Shown: positions 9,811 through 18,930 of the stretch, piece after piece
Position numbering within the stretch: the stretch's first letter is position 1
How the letters are laid out: each line of letters begins with the position of its first letter
Assembly: GCF_010669125.1 (NCBI RefSeq)
Contig: NZ_CP048630.1
Coordinates: 1,934,001 to 1,998,000 of the forward strand
From: Ancylobacter pratisalsi
Lineage (GTDB): Bacteria > Pseudomonadota > Alphaproteobacteria > Rhizobiales > Xanthobacteraceae
Direction: 5' to 3'
Length of the DNA: 64,000 nt
Program-made: the position numbers and the translations under genes
The notes under the pieces: model-generated
Seen by the model: only the letters and a program-made list of their open reading frames with translations
Database searches by the model: none
What the model was told of the DNA's origin: nothing

Positions 9811-11097
9811 ATGTCCGACCCTGTTTCCCATGCGCCCTCCACCTCTTTGAGCAGTGAGGGCCCAAGTAGTACCACCGGCGGCTCGAGTAGGTCCGCCGGG
9901 CCCAATGACCCGGCCGACACCCGTTCCGCCGCACCCGAACCTCGGCCGACCGGCATTTTCGATCGGCTGCGCCAGCTCATGAGCGGCTGGCGATCCTCTG
10001 GCTCGCTGCGCACCGACCTCTCCGAGGCCCTGTCCGCGCCCCATACAGACATCAGCACCGATCTTTCCGCGACAGAACGCACGATGCTGAAGAGCGTCCT
10101 CGGTCTGCGCGAATTGCGCATCGGCGATCTCATGATCCCGCGTGCCGACATCGTGGCAGTGCAAAAGGACATTTCGCTGGGTGAGCTGCTGACCGTTTTC
10201 GCCAATGCCGGACATTCACGTCTGGTCGTCTATGACGACACGCTCGACGACCCTGTTGGCATGGTGCACATCCGCGATCTCGTCGCCCATCTGACGCAGC
10301 GCGCCATGACCGCGCGAACGGCCAAAAACCGCGATACCGGGGTGCGCGTGGCGCGCCCCGAAGCCGAGACGGAAGAGGGCCGGGAAACCGTCCGGTCGAC
10401 GAGCAAGGCCGTACCCGCCTTCAACCTCAAGGCGATCGACCTGAACACCACGCTGAGCGCGGCAAAACTGATCCGTCGGCTGCTCTTCGTCCCGCCTTCG
10501 ATGCCTTCCATCGAGCTTCTGGCAAGCATGCAGGCCAGCCGCATTCATCTCGCACTGGTCATTGACGAGTATGGCGGCACTGACGGCATCGTCTCCATGG
10601 AAGACCTGGTCGAAGAGATCGTCGGCGACATCGAGGATGAACACGACGATGACGAGATGCCGATGATCGCCTTGCAGCCCGACGGCTCATATATTGCCGA
10701 TGCCCGTGCCGGCCTGGAAGAGGTTGCGGAGACCGTCGATCCGGCCTTCGCGCTGGGCGAAGAAGCCGAGGAAGTCGATACGCTCGGCGGGCTGCTCGTG
10801 ACGCTGGCCGGCCGCGTGCCGGTGCGCGGCGAGATCGTCTCAGGCCCGGACAATTTCGAGATCGAGGTGCTCGACGCCGACCCTCGCCGTGTCAAGCGCC
10901 TGCGAATCACCACTGCCCGCGATCCCAAAGCGGGTGACGCTTCGGGTCGCGATTCCGGCGAAGCACCTGCCCTTATGGGCGCAAGACGTGAGCGCCGCCG
11001 CGACGAACGGCCAGCCTCAGCCAGCCTTCCCCCGCCCGCAGAACAGAAGAACGGCTATGGCGGCCGGGCTGCACGCGATCCTGATGCGGCCGCCTGA
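9811..11097 (+). CDS. CorC/HlyC-type CBS-domain protein
   Basis: This 428-residue protein has a Ser/Pro-rich head, two CBS domains (LMIPRADIVAVQKDISLGEL near residue 110 and the later block around HLALVIDEYGGTDGIVSMEDLVEEIVGDI) and a C-terminal CorC_HlyC domain ending VLDADPRRVKRLRI. Unlike full-length YtfL/CorB-type proteins it has no DUF21 membrane domain, so it matches the soluble CorC form. CorC (YbeX) is linked to Mg/Co efflux and, through the ybeZ-ybeY-ybeX-lnt operon, to ribosome metabolism. A disordered, charged C-terminal tail of about 60 residues is an extra compared with E. coli. Confidence 0.92.
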   Translation: MSDPVSHAPSTSLSSEGPSSTTGGSSRSAGPNDPADTRSAAPEPRPTGIFDRLRQLMSGWRSSGSLRTDLSEALSAPHTDISTDLSATERTMLKSVLGLRELRIGDLMIPRADIVAVQKDISLGELLTVFANAGHSRLVVYDDTLDDPVGMVHIRDLVAHLTQRAMTARTAKNRDTGVRVARPEAETEEGRETVRSTSKAVPAFNLKAIDLNTTLSAAKLIRRLLFVPPSMPSIELLASMQASRIHLALVIDEYGGTDGIVSMEDLVEEIVGDIEDEHDDDEMPMIALQPDGSYIADARAGLEEVAETVDPAFALGEEAEEVDTLGGLLVTLAGRVPVRGEIVSGPDNFEIEVLDADPRRVKRLRITTARDPKAGDASGRDSGEAPALMGARRERRRDERPASASLPPPAEQKNGYGGRAARDPDAAA

Positions 11098-11115
11098 ACG
11101 ACCGCGATTGAGATC

Positions 11116-12714
11116 ATGACCCTTCCTGATCGCCTGCTGCGGCAGGCGCCACCTTCGCTACGCGCCTTTGCGGCACTTCTGGCCGGCGCTCTTTCCGCGC
11201 TCGCCATGCCGCCGGTTGGCGCGTGGCCGGTGCTGGCACTAACCCTGCCGGCTCTGGTCATGCTGCTTGATCGGGCGATCGAGGACGCCGGGACAGTCGG
11301 GCGGTGGCGGCGGATGCGCGCCGCCTTCGGCGCCGGATGGCTGTTCGGCATGGGGTACTTCCTTGCCGGTCTGTGGTGGATTGGCGCCGCCTTTCTGGTG
11401 CAGGCGGAGACCTTTGCCTGGCTGATACCCTTCGCCGTGCTGCTGCTGCCTGCAGGGCTGGCGCTGTATCTCGGCCTCGCATGCGCGTGCGCATCGCTGC
11501 TCTGGAGCCGGGGTTGGGAGCGTATTCTGGTCCTCGCAGTGGCGATAACGCTCAGCGAATGGCTGCGCGGCATCCTCTTCACCGGCTTCCCGTGGAACAA
11601 TTTCGGGTACGCGCTGGCGAACGATCTCGCCTTCGCGCAATCGAGCGCCGTTGTTGGAATCATCGGGCTTTGCTTCGTGACGCTCGTCGCCTTCGCAATG
11701 CCGGCGGTGCTGTTCGACCCTCCCGGGCGCGCACGCTCCTGGCCGGTCATCTTCTGCGCGTTGACGTTGGCAGGGATGTGGGGCGCGGGAACCTGGCGCC
11801 TCACCACAACGGAAGTGGGAGACGTTCCCGGTGTGAAGCTGCGCATTCTTCAACCGGACCTGCCGCAGGACCAGAAGTTCCGTTACGACGCCCGCGACAG
11901 CGTCATGGACCTTTACACCTCGCTCAGCGAGGGAGACGACGGGCTTGAGGGGATCACCCACCTTTTCTGGCCCGAGGCCGCTTTCCCCTTCTTTCTGGAA
12001 CGAGAGCCGAGCGCCATCTCGCGAATCGCCTCGATGCTGCCACCCGGCGCAACCTTGGTAACCGGCGCGGTGCGCCTCGAACCTCAGCCAGGCAAAGCAC
12101 GGCCCAAGGCCTATAACAGCATCCGCGCGATCAGCAGCGAAGGCGCCTTCCTCGCCGTCGCGGACAAGGTTCACCTCGTTCCTTTTGGCGAATATCTGCC
12201 GTTCCAGGAAACGCTGGAGAGTCTGGGCGTCCAGCAGCTTACCCAATATCGCGGCGGCTTCAGCGCAGCACAAAAGCGTACGCTGATGCGCATTCCCGGG
12301 CTGCCCGCGGCTGTGCCATTAATCTGCTACGAGGCCATATTTCCCGCCGAAGTCATGCCCGATGACCTCCGTCCGGGCGAACGTCCGGGGGTTCTGCTCA
12401 ATCTGTCCAACGACATCTGGTTCGGCCTGACCCCTGGTCCCTACCAACATTTCGAGCAGGCGCGCCTACGTGCGGTGGAACAGGGCCTGCCGCTGATTCG
12501 CGGCACGAACAACGGGATCTCGGCTATTGTGGACCCGCTCGGCCGCATCGAGGAAATGCTACCATTAGGTGTGCGTGGAACCCTCGATGGGCGCCTTCCA
12601 AGGGCGCTTCCCCCGACCTTTTATGCCAATTTCGGCAATTTAATACCGCTAGCTCTACTTCTAGCTGCAATATCCGTCGCGATCATGCTGCGCTGCCGAA
12701 CAATACACGCCTAG
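11116..12714 (+). CDS. lnt: Apolipoprotein N-acyltransferase
   Basis: This 532-residue inner-membrane enzyme adds the third acyl chain to the N-terminal cysteine of lipoproteins. Several N-terminal membrane helices precede a periplasmic nitrilase domain with the triad Glu287 (FWPEAAFPF), Lys351 (DKVHLVPFGEYLP) and Cys404 (PLICYEAIFP). A closing C-terminal helix (LIPLALLLAAISVAIML) is present. It lies 18 bases after the CorC-like gene. Lipoproteins that would depend on it are encoded in this window at 22055 and 43423, and signal peptidase II at 38934 acts one step earlier. Confidence 0.97.
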   Translation: MTLPDRLLRQAPPSLRAFAALLAGALSALAMPPVGAWPVLALTLPALVMLLDRAIEDAGTVGRWRRMRAAFGAGWLFGMGYFLAGLWWIGAAFLVQAETFAWLIPFAVLLLPAGLALYLGLACACASLLWSRGWERILVLAVAITLSEWLRGILFTGFPWNNFGYALANDLAFAQSSAVVGIIGLCFVTLVAFAMPAVLFDPPGRARSWPVIFCALTLAGMWGAGTWRLTTTEVGDVPGVKLRILQPDLPQDQKFRYDARDSVMDLYTSLSEGDDGLEGITHLFWPEAAFPFFLEREPSAISRIASMLPPGATLVTGAVRLEPQPGKARPKAYNSIRAISSEGAFLAVADKVHLVPFGEYLPFQETLESLGVQQLTQYRGGFSAAQKRTLMRIPGLPAAVPLICYEAIFPAEVMPDDLRPGERPGVLLNLSNDIWFGLTPGPYQHFEQARLRAVEQGLPLIRGTNNGISAIVDPLGRIEEMLPLGVRGTLDGRLPRALPPTFYANFGNLIPLALLLAAISVAIMLRCRTIHA

Positions 12715-12740
12715 ATTGATCGACGATATCGCGACCTTTG

Positions 12741-12763
12741 CCTAGACTGCTACGCAGCCTAGG
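12741..12763. promoter_or_regulatory. Imperfect palindrome before the XRE regulator
   Basis: Arms CCTAG and CTAGG enclose an inner CTGC-TAC-GCAG hairpin with one mismatch between them, giving a 23-base dyad. It lies 26 bases after lnt and about 60 bases before the XRE-family start. No T-run follows, so an operator for self-regulation is at least as likely as a terminator for the phoH-lnt operon. Confidence 0.35.
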
Positions 12764-12821
12764 TATCGCTTCCCTCCATCTGGACGATGGGCGGGGAGTA
12801 TGTTGTTCCGAGTTGGGGCCG

Positions 12822-13235
12822 ATGATGACGAAGAAATCTCCCAATCCCATCGACAAGCATGTCGGTAGCCGCGTCCGTATGCGCCGGATGATGGTGGGTA
12901 TGAGCCAGGAGAAACTGGGAGAGAATCTCGGCATCACCTTTCAGCAGATTCAGAAATACGAGAAGGGCACGAACCGCATCGGGGCCAGCCGCCTGCAGAA
13001 TATTTCGAACGTCCTTGGCGTGCCGATATCGTTCTTCTTCGATGGCGCACCCAATGGTGGTACCAGCTTGGCTGGCTTCGCCGAGGATGCCTCGCCCGCG
13101 TTCGTCTCGGATTTTCTGGCGACGTCCGAAGGCATTGCACTCACGCGCGCATTTCTGAAGATCCCCGACGCCAAGGTCCGCCGGCGTATCGTCGATCTCG
13201 TAGAGGCGCTCGCCGGCACGCCGGAATCCAACTGA
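12822..13235 (+). CDS. XRE-family regulator, PhrR/PraR-like
   Basis: This 137-residue regulator has an N-terminal Cro/C1 helix-turn-helix (VGSRVRMRRMMVGMSQEKLGENLGITFQQIQKYEKGTNRIG, split over residues 17-57) and a C-terminal helix with a KVRRRIVDLVEAL end. Two ATGs (12822 and 12825) are possible; the frame extends upstream, but homologues begin with a short MTKK-type head. The position between lnt and metK and the sequence match the rhizobial PhrR/PraR group. From family knowledge, PraR in Azorhizobium represses the reb (R-body) genes and in Rhizobium affects quorum sensing. No reb genes are visible in this window. Confidence 0.88.
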   Translation: MMTKKSPNPIDKHVGSRVRMRRMMVGMSQEKLGENLGITFQQIQKYEKGTNRIGASRLQNISNVLGVPISFFFDGAPNGGTSLAGFAEDASPAFVSDFLATSEGIALTRAFLKIPDAKVRRRIVDLVEALAGTPESN

Positions 13236-13285
13236 GCCTGTCGGGACACGGCGTTCTTTTTTCCGAACGAATTTGCTCAACATTC

Positions 13286-13314
13286 TTGACCCGTCGCCGC
13301 CATCTCGCCAAAAA
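13286..13314 (+). promoter_or_regulatory. Candidate sigma-70 promoter for metK
   Basis: TTGACC at 13286-13291 is followed after 17 bases by an A-rich CAAAAA (13309-13314). The CTTGAC core is the strongest element of alphaproteobacterial housekeeping promoters, and the site lies about 55 bases before the metK start. I see no clear SAM-binding riboswitch fold in the short leader. Confidence 0.4.
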
Positions 13315-13367
13315 TGCGCGCGCTGAGTGCTGTTTGACGCGCTGGGCAATAATCGAGGAGCCGAAGC

Positions 13368-14561
<1,194 letters not shown>

Positions 14562-14599
14562 TCAAGCGCCATTGCGGCGGACCATTCTGTCGGAGATAA

Positions 14600-14630
14600 G
14601 GGGCGGACGGCGACGTTCGCCCCCTTTTGT
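14600..14630 (+). terminator. Intrinsic terminator of metK with GNRA-type loop
   Basis: A ten-pair stem (arms 14600-14609 and 14614-14623, with one G-T pair) closes on the tetraloop GCGA and is followed by CTTTTGTTT. This is the clearest rho-independent terminator in the window. Its T-tract ends about four bases before the first possible trmB start codon. Confidence 0.85.
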
Positions 14631-14632
14631 TT

Positions 14633-15388
14633 ATGCACCCGATGACCAATTCCGCCGACAATAACGACGCACAGTCGCAAACCAATCGCCATTCACCGCG
14701 CGAGGCGGCCTTTTACGGCCGGCGCAAGGGCAAACCGCTCCGGGCGGCGCAGGCCGGCCATCTTGCCGAGAGCCTGCCGCGCCTTTCCCTCGACCCTGCC
14801 TCCCTTGATCCGGCCGCCCTTGCCGATGGCTCGCTGGCCGCGCTGTTCGCTCACCCTGTCCGGGCAGTGCGGCTTGAAATCGGATTTGGCGGCGGCGAAC
14901 ATCTTTTCTCCGAGGCGCAACGTCACCCTGACATCGGCTATATCGGCGCCGAGGCTTTTCTAAACGGACTTGCCAAGCTGACCACCGCCCTCGCCGAAGC
15001 CGGGCTTGGCAATGTGCGGGTCCATGGCGACGACGTCGTGCCGTTGCTCGATCGCATGCCCGACCACTCGCTGGATCGAATAGACCTGCTGTATCCCGAT
15101 CCTTGGCCCAAACGCCGGCACTGGAAGCGCCGCTTTGTCCAGCCGGACAACATCGACCGCATCGCGCGGTTGCTTATGCCCGGCGGACGGTTCCGCTTCG
15201 CGACGGACATCGAACACTACGCAGCCTGGACGTTGCGCCATATGCTCTCGGACGAGCGGTTCGAATGGACCGCGCAGCGAGCGGACGACTGGCGCCGGCC
15301 CTGGCAGGGCTGGCCGGGGACGCGATATGAGGCCAAAGCACTGCGGGCCGGTCGTGTACCGGGCTACTACGAGTTCCTACGCATCTGA
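14633..15388 (+). CDS. trmB: tRNA (guanine-N7-)-methyltransferase
   Basis: This roughly 250-residue SAM-dependent enzyme methylates G46 of tRNAs. The SAM-binding glycine loop is LEIGFGGGEHLF, and the family signature LYPDPWPKRRHWKRRFVQ is intact, with RFATDIEHYAAW further on. Two ATGs are possible, at 14633 and 14642. Neither has a Shine-Dalgarno sequence, because the metK terminator T-tract sits immediately upstream. Translation must therefore depend on a leaderless or near-leaderless transcript, or on readthrough. The PREAAFYGRRKGKPLR head is typical of Hyphomicrobiales TrmB. Confidence 0.95.
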   Translation: MHPMTNSADNNDAQSQTNRHSPREAAFYGRRKGKPLRAAQAGHLAESLPRLSLDPASLDPAALADGSLAALFAHPVRAVRLEIGFGGGEHLFSEAQRHPDIGYIGAEAFLNGLAKLTTALAEAGLGNVRVHGDDVVPLLDRMPDHSLDRIDLLYPDPWPKRRHWKRRFVQPDNIDRIARLLMPGGRFRFATDIEHYAAWTLRHMLSDERFEWTAQRADDWRRPWQGWPGTRYEAKALRAGRVPGYYEFLRI

Positions 15389-15419
15389 CTACCGCATATA
15401 TTGGGAACCGAGGCGGTAG
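15389..15419 (+). other. Inverted repeat directly after trmB
   Basis: Arms CTACCGC (15389-15395) and GCGGTAG (15413-15419) begin right after the trmB stop and enclose 17 bases including the AT-rich ATATATT. There is no T-run, so it may be a transcript-end hairpin or part of the promoter region of the next gene. Confidence 0.3.
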
Positions 15420-15483
15420 CCCGGACGTTGTCGGGATACCCTATCCGGCGGCACCGCCAGCACTTTGCACAGGAGACCGATCC

Positions 15484-15831
15484 ATGGCCGACCCGACTCC
15501 CCAGGAAGATTTCGCCAAGCTGTCCGCTGATCTCGCTGTGCTGCGCGCCGATGTCGCGCGTCTGGCTGAAACGCTTACCTCTTTCGCCAAGGCAGAAGGC
15601 GAAGCTGCGGCGGAGGCGGTATCGGGACGCCTGCGCGAAGGTAAGGCACGGGCCGAGGCAACGGCTTCAGGCCTTATGGACGAAGGCGCTGCCGCGCTCG
15701 AGGAGGCCAAGCTTCGTGCCCAGGCGGCCGGCAACGACATTGGTGCAGCCATCGAACGCAATCCCCTGAGTGCGGTCGCTGCGGCTCTGGGTGTTGGCTT
15801 CGTTCTCGGCCTCCTGACGCGGGGCCGTTGA
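15484..15831 (+). CDS. DUF883 (YqjD/ElaB-like) membrane-anchored protein
   Basis: This 115-residue protein has an Ala/Glu/Arg-rich, amphipathic helical body and a single C-terminal membrane segment (NPLSAVAAALGVGFVLGLLTRGR). That layout matches DUF883 proteins such as E. coli YqjD, which bind ribosomes and anchor them at the inner membrane in stationary phase. The next gene starts at an ATG inside its stop (TGATG) and encodes a YqjE-like protein, so the yqjD-yqjE order is conserved. An ATG preceded by AGGAGACC is used. The ribosome role is family knowledge and is not visible here. Confidence 0.8.
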   Translation: MADPTPQEDFAKLSADLAVLRADVARLAETLTSFAKAEGEAAAEAVSGRLREGKARAEATASGLMDEGAAALEEAKLRAQAAGNDIGAAIERNPLSAVAAALGVGFVLGLLTRGR

Positions 15832-16274
15832 TGTTCCGCTTCCTGATGGGCATCGCCGGGATCGAGCTTCGCCACGTCGCCCAGCGGGCGGCGATGACCG
15901 CGTTCCTGCTGATCTTCGCCGGCCTGTTCCTGGCAGGAGCGGTCCTGGCCTTGTTAGTCGCGGGCTTCGTCGTGCTGGCGGAGATCTACGGTCCGGCGGG
16001 CGCGGCGTTGATCATCGCCGGAATCTGCCTGTTCCTCGCCTTGATTTTTTTGCTGATCGTCTATGTCCGCACCCGTCGCCGTTCCAGACCAGTAGGCTAT
16101 GGAGCTCTGGGATCCCTCGCCCCTCCGCCACCTCCGCCCAACGTTTTTGGGCAGGGAGCGGCTGGGCAAGCGCCGCAAACGCCGGCAGCCCCGGCAAGCC
16201 CCAGCAGTTCGACGGTGCTCGCCGTCGCGGCAGGCGCGGCGCTACTCGGCCTTATTCTTGGCCGACGTCTATGA
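15831..16274 (+). CDS. YqjE-like (DUF1469/phage-holin-fold) membrane protein
   Basis: This 147-residue protein has two membrane helices in its first half (TAFLLIFAGLFLAGAVLALLVAGFVVL and AALIIAGICLFLALIFLLIVYV, each under 30 residues), then a Pro-rich linker and a third short hydrophobic end (VLAVAAGAALLGLILGRRL). The C-terminal end echoes the DUF883-type tail, which is unusual for a plain YqjE. The start ATG overlaps the upstream stop, so translation is coupled. The function is unknown; the pair may act together at the inner membrane under stress. Confidence 0.72.
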   Translation: MFRFLMGIAGIELRHVAQRAAMTAFLLIFAGLFLAGAVLALLVAGFVVLAEIYGPAGAALIIAGICLFLALIFLLIVYVRTRRRSRPVGYGALGSLAPPPPPPNVFGQGAAGQAPQTPAAPASPSSSTVLAVAAGAALLGLILGRRL

Positions 16275-16422
16275 AAAGGTGCGGCTTCGTCCCTTGGGAA
16301 GATTAGGTCCGCTGGAGCCCTGATTGTTGCGGGGTCGGCCAAAAAGGACCAATCTGACGCGAGGTGCGAAGCTGCGAGCCACAAGGCCGTGGTTCGTCCG
16401 GTTGCCGCTGGAGGTTTCCAAC

Positions 16423-18246
16423 TTGACGTTTCGACGTGTGTCGCTGCGGCCCGGAGCGGCCGTTCTCGCCATGCTTGCCGCACTGGGAAGTGCGCCTGCG
16501 GCCTTTGCGGATGCCCCGCCCCCGGACGAAATTTCCCGCTCCTCTCCGGCCGGAAACTATCTCGCTGCACGCTTGGCGACCGCCGAACGCGACACGCCGG
16601 CTGCCGCCGCCTATTACCGCGCCCTGGTGCGCGTATTTCCGCGAAATGGTGAAGTGCTTGAGCGTGCCTTCCTGGCGCTGCTCGCCGAAGGTTCGATGGA
16701 CGAAGCCACCGACATGGCACGTCGCATCGTGCGCATCGACGCCGAGCATGGCCTCGCCCGCCTCGTGCTTGGTATCCGCGCGATCAAGGACAAGAAATAC
16801 GTCACCGCGCGGAGCAATCTGCGTCGGGCGGGGCAGGGTGCCATCGCTGAACTCAATGCCACGCTGATCAGCGCCTGGACTCAGTTCGGCTCCGGCAACC
16901 CGCGCGCGGGGGTCGCCGCCATCGACGCGCTGAAGGGACCGGAATGGTACGAGGGCTTCCAGGATTTTCACGCAGGCTTGATACTCGAAGCTGCGGGCGC
17001 CAAGCGCGATGCTGGCAAGCGGCTTGAGAGCGCGCTGGCTCTTGATCCGCGCACGCTGCGCGTTGTCGACGCCTATGGCCGGTGGGCCTCGAGGTCCGGC
17101 AAGAAGGATCTCGCGATCGAGACCTACGAGGCCTTCGACAAGCTGCTGCCGAACGATCCGCTGGTCGCGGAAGAACTCGACCTTCTCGAAAGCGGCAAGA
17201 TCTTGCCTGCGCTCGTGACCACCCCGGCAGCCGGCGCGGCCGAGGTGCTGTATGGACTTGGCGCGGCGCTCGGCCGGCAGGGGGGCGAGGACCTGGCGCT
17301 GATCTATCTCCAGCTTGGCCACTGGCTCGACCCCTCGCATCCTCTTATCGAGATCACGCTCGCCGACCTGTTCGAGTCGATGAAGCGACACGATGAGGCC
17401 ATCGCGCTCTATCGCAGCGTCCCGGCCGATTCACCCTTCCGGACCAGCGCGCAGATTCAGCTCGGGCTCAATCTCGACGCCGAGGGCGACTACAAGGACG
17501 CCCGTAAGACGCTGGAAGCCGTCGTCGCGAAAAATCCGAAGGAACAGCGCGCCCTGATGGCGCTGGGCGACGTGCTGCGCGCCAACGAGGAATATGCTGA
17601 GGCCGCCGCCGTCTATACCAAGGCGATCGATCAGTTGCAGGCACCGACCGGCAATAACTGGATGCTCTTTTATTTCCGCGGCACTTGTTATGAGCGCACC
17701 AAGCAGTGGGACAAGTCCGAAGCGGACCTGAAGAGGGCGCTGGAGCTGAAGCCCGAGCAGCCGCATGTGCTGAACTATCTGGGCTATAGCTGGGTCGATC
17801 AGGGCGTCCATCTCGATCAGGGAATGGAGATGATCCGCAAGGCGGTATCCTTGCGACCTGACGACGGCTTCTTCATCGACAGCCTCGGATGGGCCTATTA
17901 TCGGCTTGGACGCTACGAGGACGCGGTACGCGAACTGGAGCGCGCGGTTGAGTTGAAGCCGAGCGAATCGGTGATCAACGATCACCTTGGCGATGCGTAC
18001 TGGAAAGTCGGACGCAAGCTTGAGGCGCGGTTCAAGTGGAACCATGCCCGCGACCTGAAGCCTGATCCCGATGAACTTCAGCAGATCGATCGCAAGATCG
18101 CGCTTGGGCTCGATGGTGCGGAAAAGGCAAAGGACGCGCCTGCCGAGGTGCACAAGACCGAGATAAACACACCCCCGGCGCCCGCCCAGAAGGCAGCGGC
18201 GGAACCCGCTCTGCCTGAAACTGGCAAGACAGGTGGGGGCGGCTGA
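16423..18246 (+). CDS. Exported tetratricopeptide-repeat protein
   Basis: This protein of about 607 residues has a signal peptide (RRVSLRPGAAVLAMLAALG then a cleavage-like APAAFA-DA) followed by many TPR units of about 34 residues. Clear repeats include DNYL-type helices such as ALELKPEQPHVLNYLGYSWVD and AVSLRPDDGFFIDSLGWAYYRLGRYEDA. The frame is open to a TTG at 16324, but TTG at 16423 is preferred because GGAGG lies eight bases before it and the signal peptide then starts correctly. The C-terminus is Ala/Pro/Lys-rich. It is likely periplasmic or outer-membrane attached and mediates protein contacts; the partner is unknown. Confidence 0.85.
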   Translation: MTFRRVSLRPGAAVLAMLAALGSAPAAFADAPPPDEISRSSPAGNYLAARLATAERDTPAAAAYYRALVRVFPRNGEVLERAFLALLAEGSMDEATDMARRIVRIDAEHGLARLVLGIRAIKDKKYVTARSNLRRAGQGAIAELNATLISAWTQFGSGNPRAGVAAIDALKGPEWYEGFQDFHAGLILEAAGAKRDAGKRLESALALDPRTLRVVDAYGRWASRSGKKDLAIETYEAFDKLLPNDPLVAEELDLLESGKILPALVTTPAAGAAEVLYGLGAALGRQGGEDLALIYLQLGHWLDPSHPLIEITLADLFESMKRHDEAIALYRSVPADSPFRTSAQIQLGLNLDAEGDYKDARKTLEAVVAKNPKEQRALMALGDVLRANEEYAEAAAVYTKAIDQLQAPTGNNWMLFYFRGTCYERTKQWDKSEADLKRALELKPEQPHVLNYLGYSWVDQGVHLDQGMEMIRKAVSLRPDDGFFIDSLGWAYYRLGRYEDAVRELERAVELKPSESVINDHLGDAYWKVGRKLEARFKWNHARDLKPDPDELQQIDRKIALGLDGAEKAKDAPAEVHKTEINTPPAPAQKAAAEPALPETGKTGGGG

Positions 18247-18257
18247 GCCGCCGCCCC
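18236..18257. terminator. Hairpin at the TPR gene stop, between convergent genes
   Basis: GGGGCGGC (18236-18243) pairs with GCCGCCCC (18250-18257) around a six-base loop that contains the TGA stop of the TPR gene. It lies between the convergent TPR and DoxX genes and could stop transcription from either side. T-runs are weak (TCACTTCTTC on the plus strand). Confidence 0.5.
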
Positions 18258-18265
18258 TCACTTCT

Positions 18266-18691
18266 TCACGCGTTTACCGGCCGGCCGATGAAGAACAGCG
18301 GGCGCGAGCGCAGCGCGAACGCGCCATCGCCAATCAGCCAAAGCGCGAACGACGTAGCGATCAGGAATGCCGGATATTCCCAGCCGCCATTGGCTGCGGA
18401 AAACACCCAGCCATTGGGAATGTGCACACTCATGGCACCGGCCATCACCGGGATCAGCAGCAGCGCAACGTGGCGAGCATAAACGCCGGTGACGATCAGT
18501 ATTCCACCGATCAGTTCGGCAAGGAAAATTGGCCAGGCGAGAGCGACAGGAAAGCCAAGGCTCCCCAGATACCCGGCAAATCCGGGAATGGTGAAGACAA
18601 CGAACTTCAGCAGCGCATGCGAAATCCACATTGCGCCAAGCGACACGCGAAGCAGGAAGACGCCATAAGGCGCGGAATTCTGGTCGATCAT
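18266..18691 (-). CDS. DoxX-family membrane protein
   Basis: This 141-residue inner-membrane protein has four hydrophobic helices. The N-terminal FLLRVSLGAMWISHALLKF block is typical of DoxX/DoxD, and GYLGSLGFPVALAWPIFLAELIGG precedes a helix with GVYARHVALLLIPVMAGA. The ATG at 18691 is chosen because an ideal AGGAGG lies six bases upstream. DoxX members are poorly characterised and are often induced by oxidative, electrophile or quinone stress. The gene stands alone, and an unusually perfect palindrome lies about 90 bases upstream. Confidence 0.85.
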   Translation of the reverse strand: MIDQNSAPYGVFLLRVSLGAMWISHALLKFVVFTIPGFAGYLGSLGFPVALAWPIFLAELIGGILIVTGVYARHVALLLIPVMAGAMSVHIPNGWVFSAANGGWEYPAFLIATSFALWLIGDGAFALRSRPLFFIGRPVNA

Positions 18692-18782
18692 GATAGCCTC
18701 CTGGGGTTGAGGGCGACACCGCCGTTCCCCGGAGTAAGGCTCAGTCAACTAAGCAATTCCATAGCCGCGATTGACGGCCAAC

Positions 18783-18800
18783 AATTGCATTTATGCAATT
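18783..18800. promoter_or_regulatory. Perfect 8-2-8 palindrome upstream of doxX
   Basis: AATTGCAT-TT-ATGCAATT is a perfect inverted repeat in a 239-base gene-free stretch, roughly 92-109 bases upstream of the DoxX start. Arm length, spacing and AT content fit a dimeric repressor or activator site (LysR, MarR or HxlR type). The rest of 18692-18930 holds nothing else I can support. Confidence 0.45.
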
Positions 18801-18930
18801 CATCATATGGTTGATGCCGCCGGCTTGCCCTCGGGCGTCCTGGCGCGCTCACATCACAACACATGTGTGCCGATGATTCTCGCAGGCAGGCGCGCGATAT
18901 CCGCGCTCTTGGGGAATGCGTCCGGAAGCG

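Noticed and set aside
13236..13367. A SAM-responsive riboswitch before metK.
   Set aside because: The leader is short and shows no recognisable SAM-II, SAM-V or SAM/SAH pseudoknot. Only a promoter is supported.
18771..18799. A plus-strand promoter-like TTGACG and TGCAAT pair with 17 bases between.
   Set aside because: There is no plus-strand gene downstream for more than 3 kb, and its -10 overlaps the palindrome, which explains the match better.
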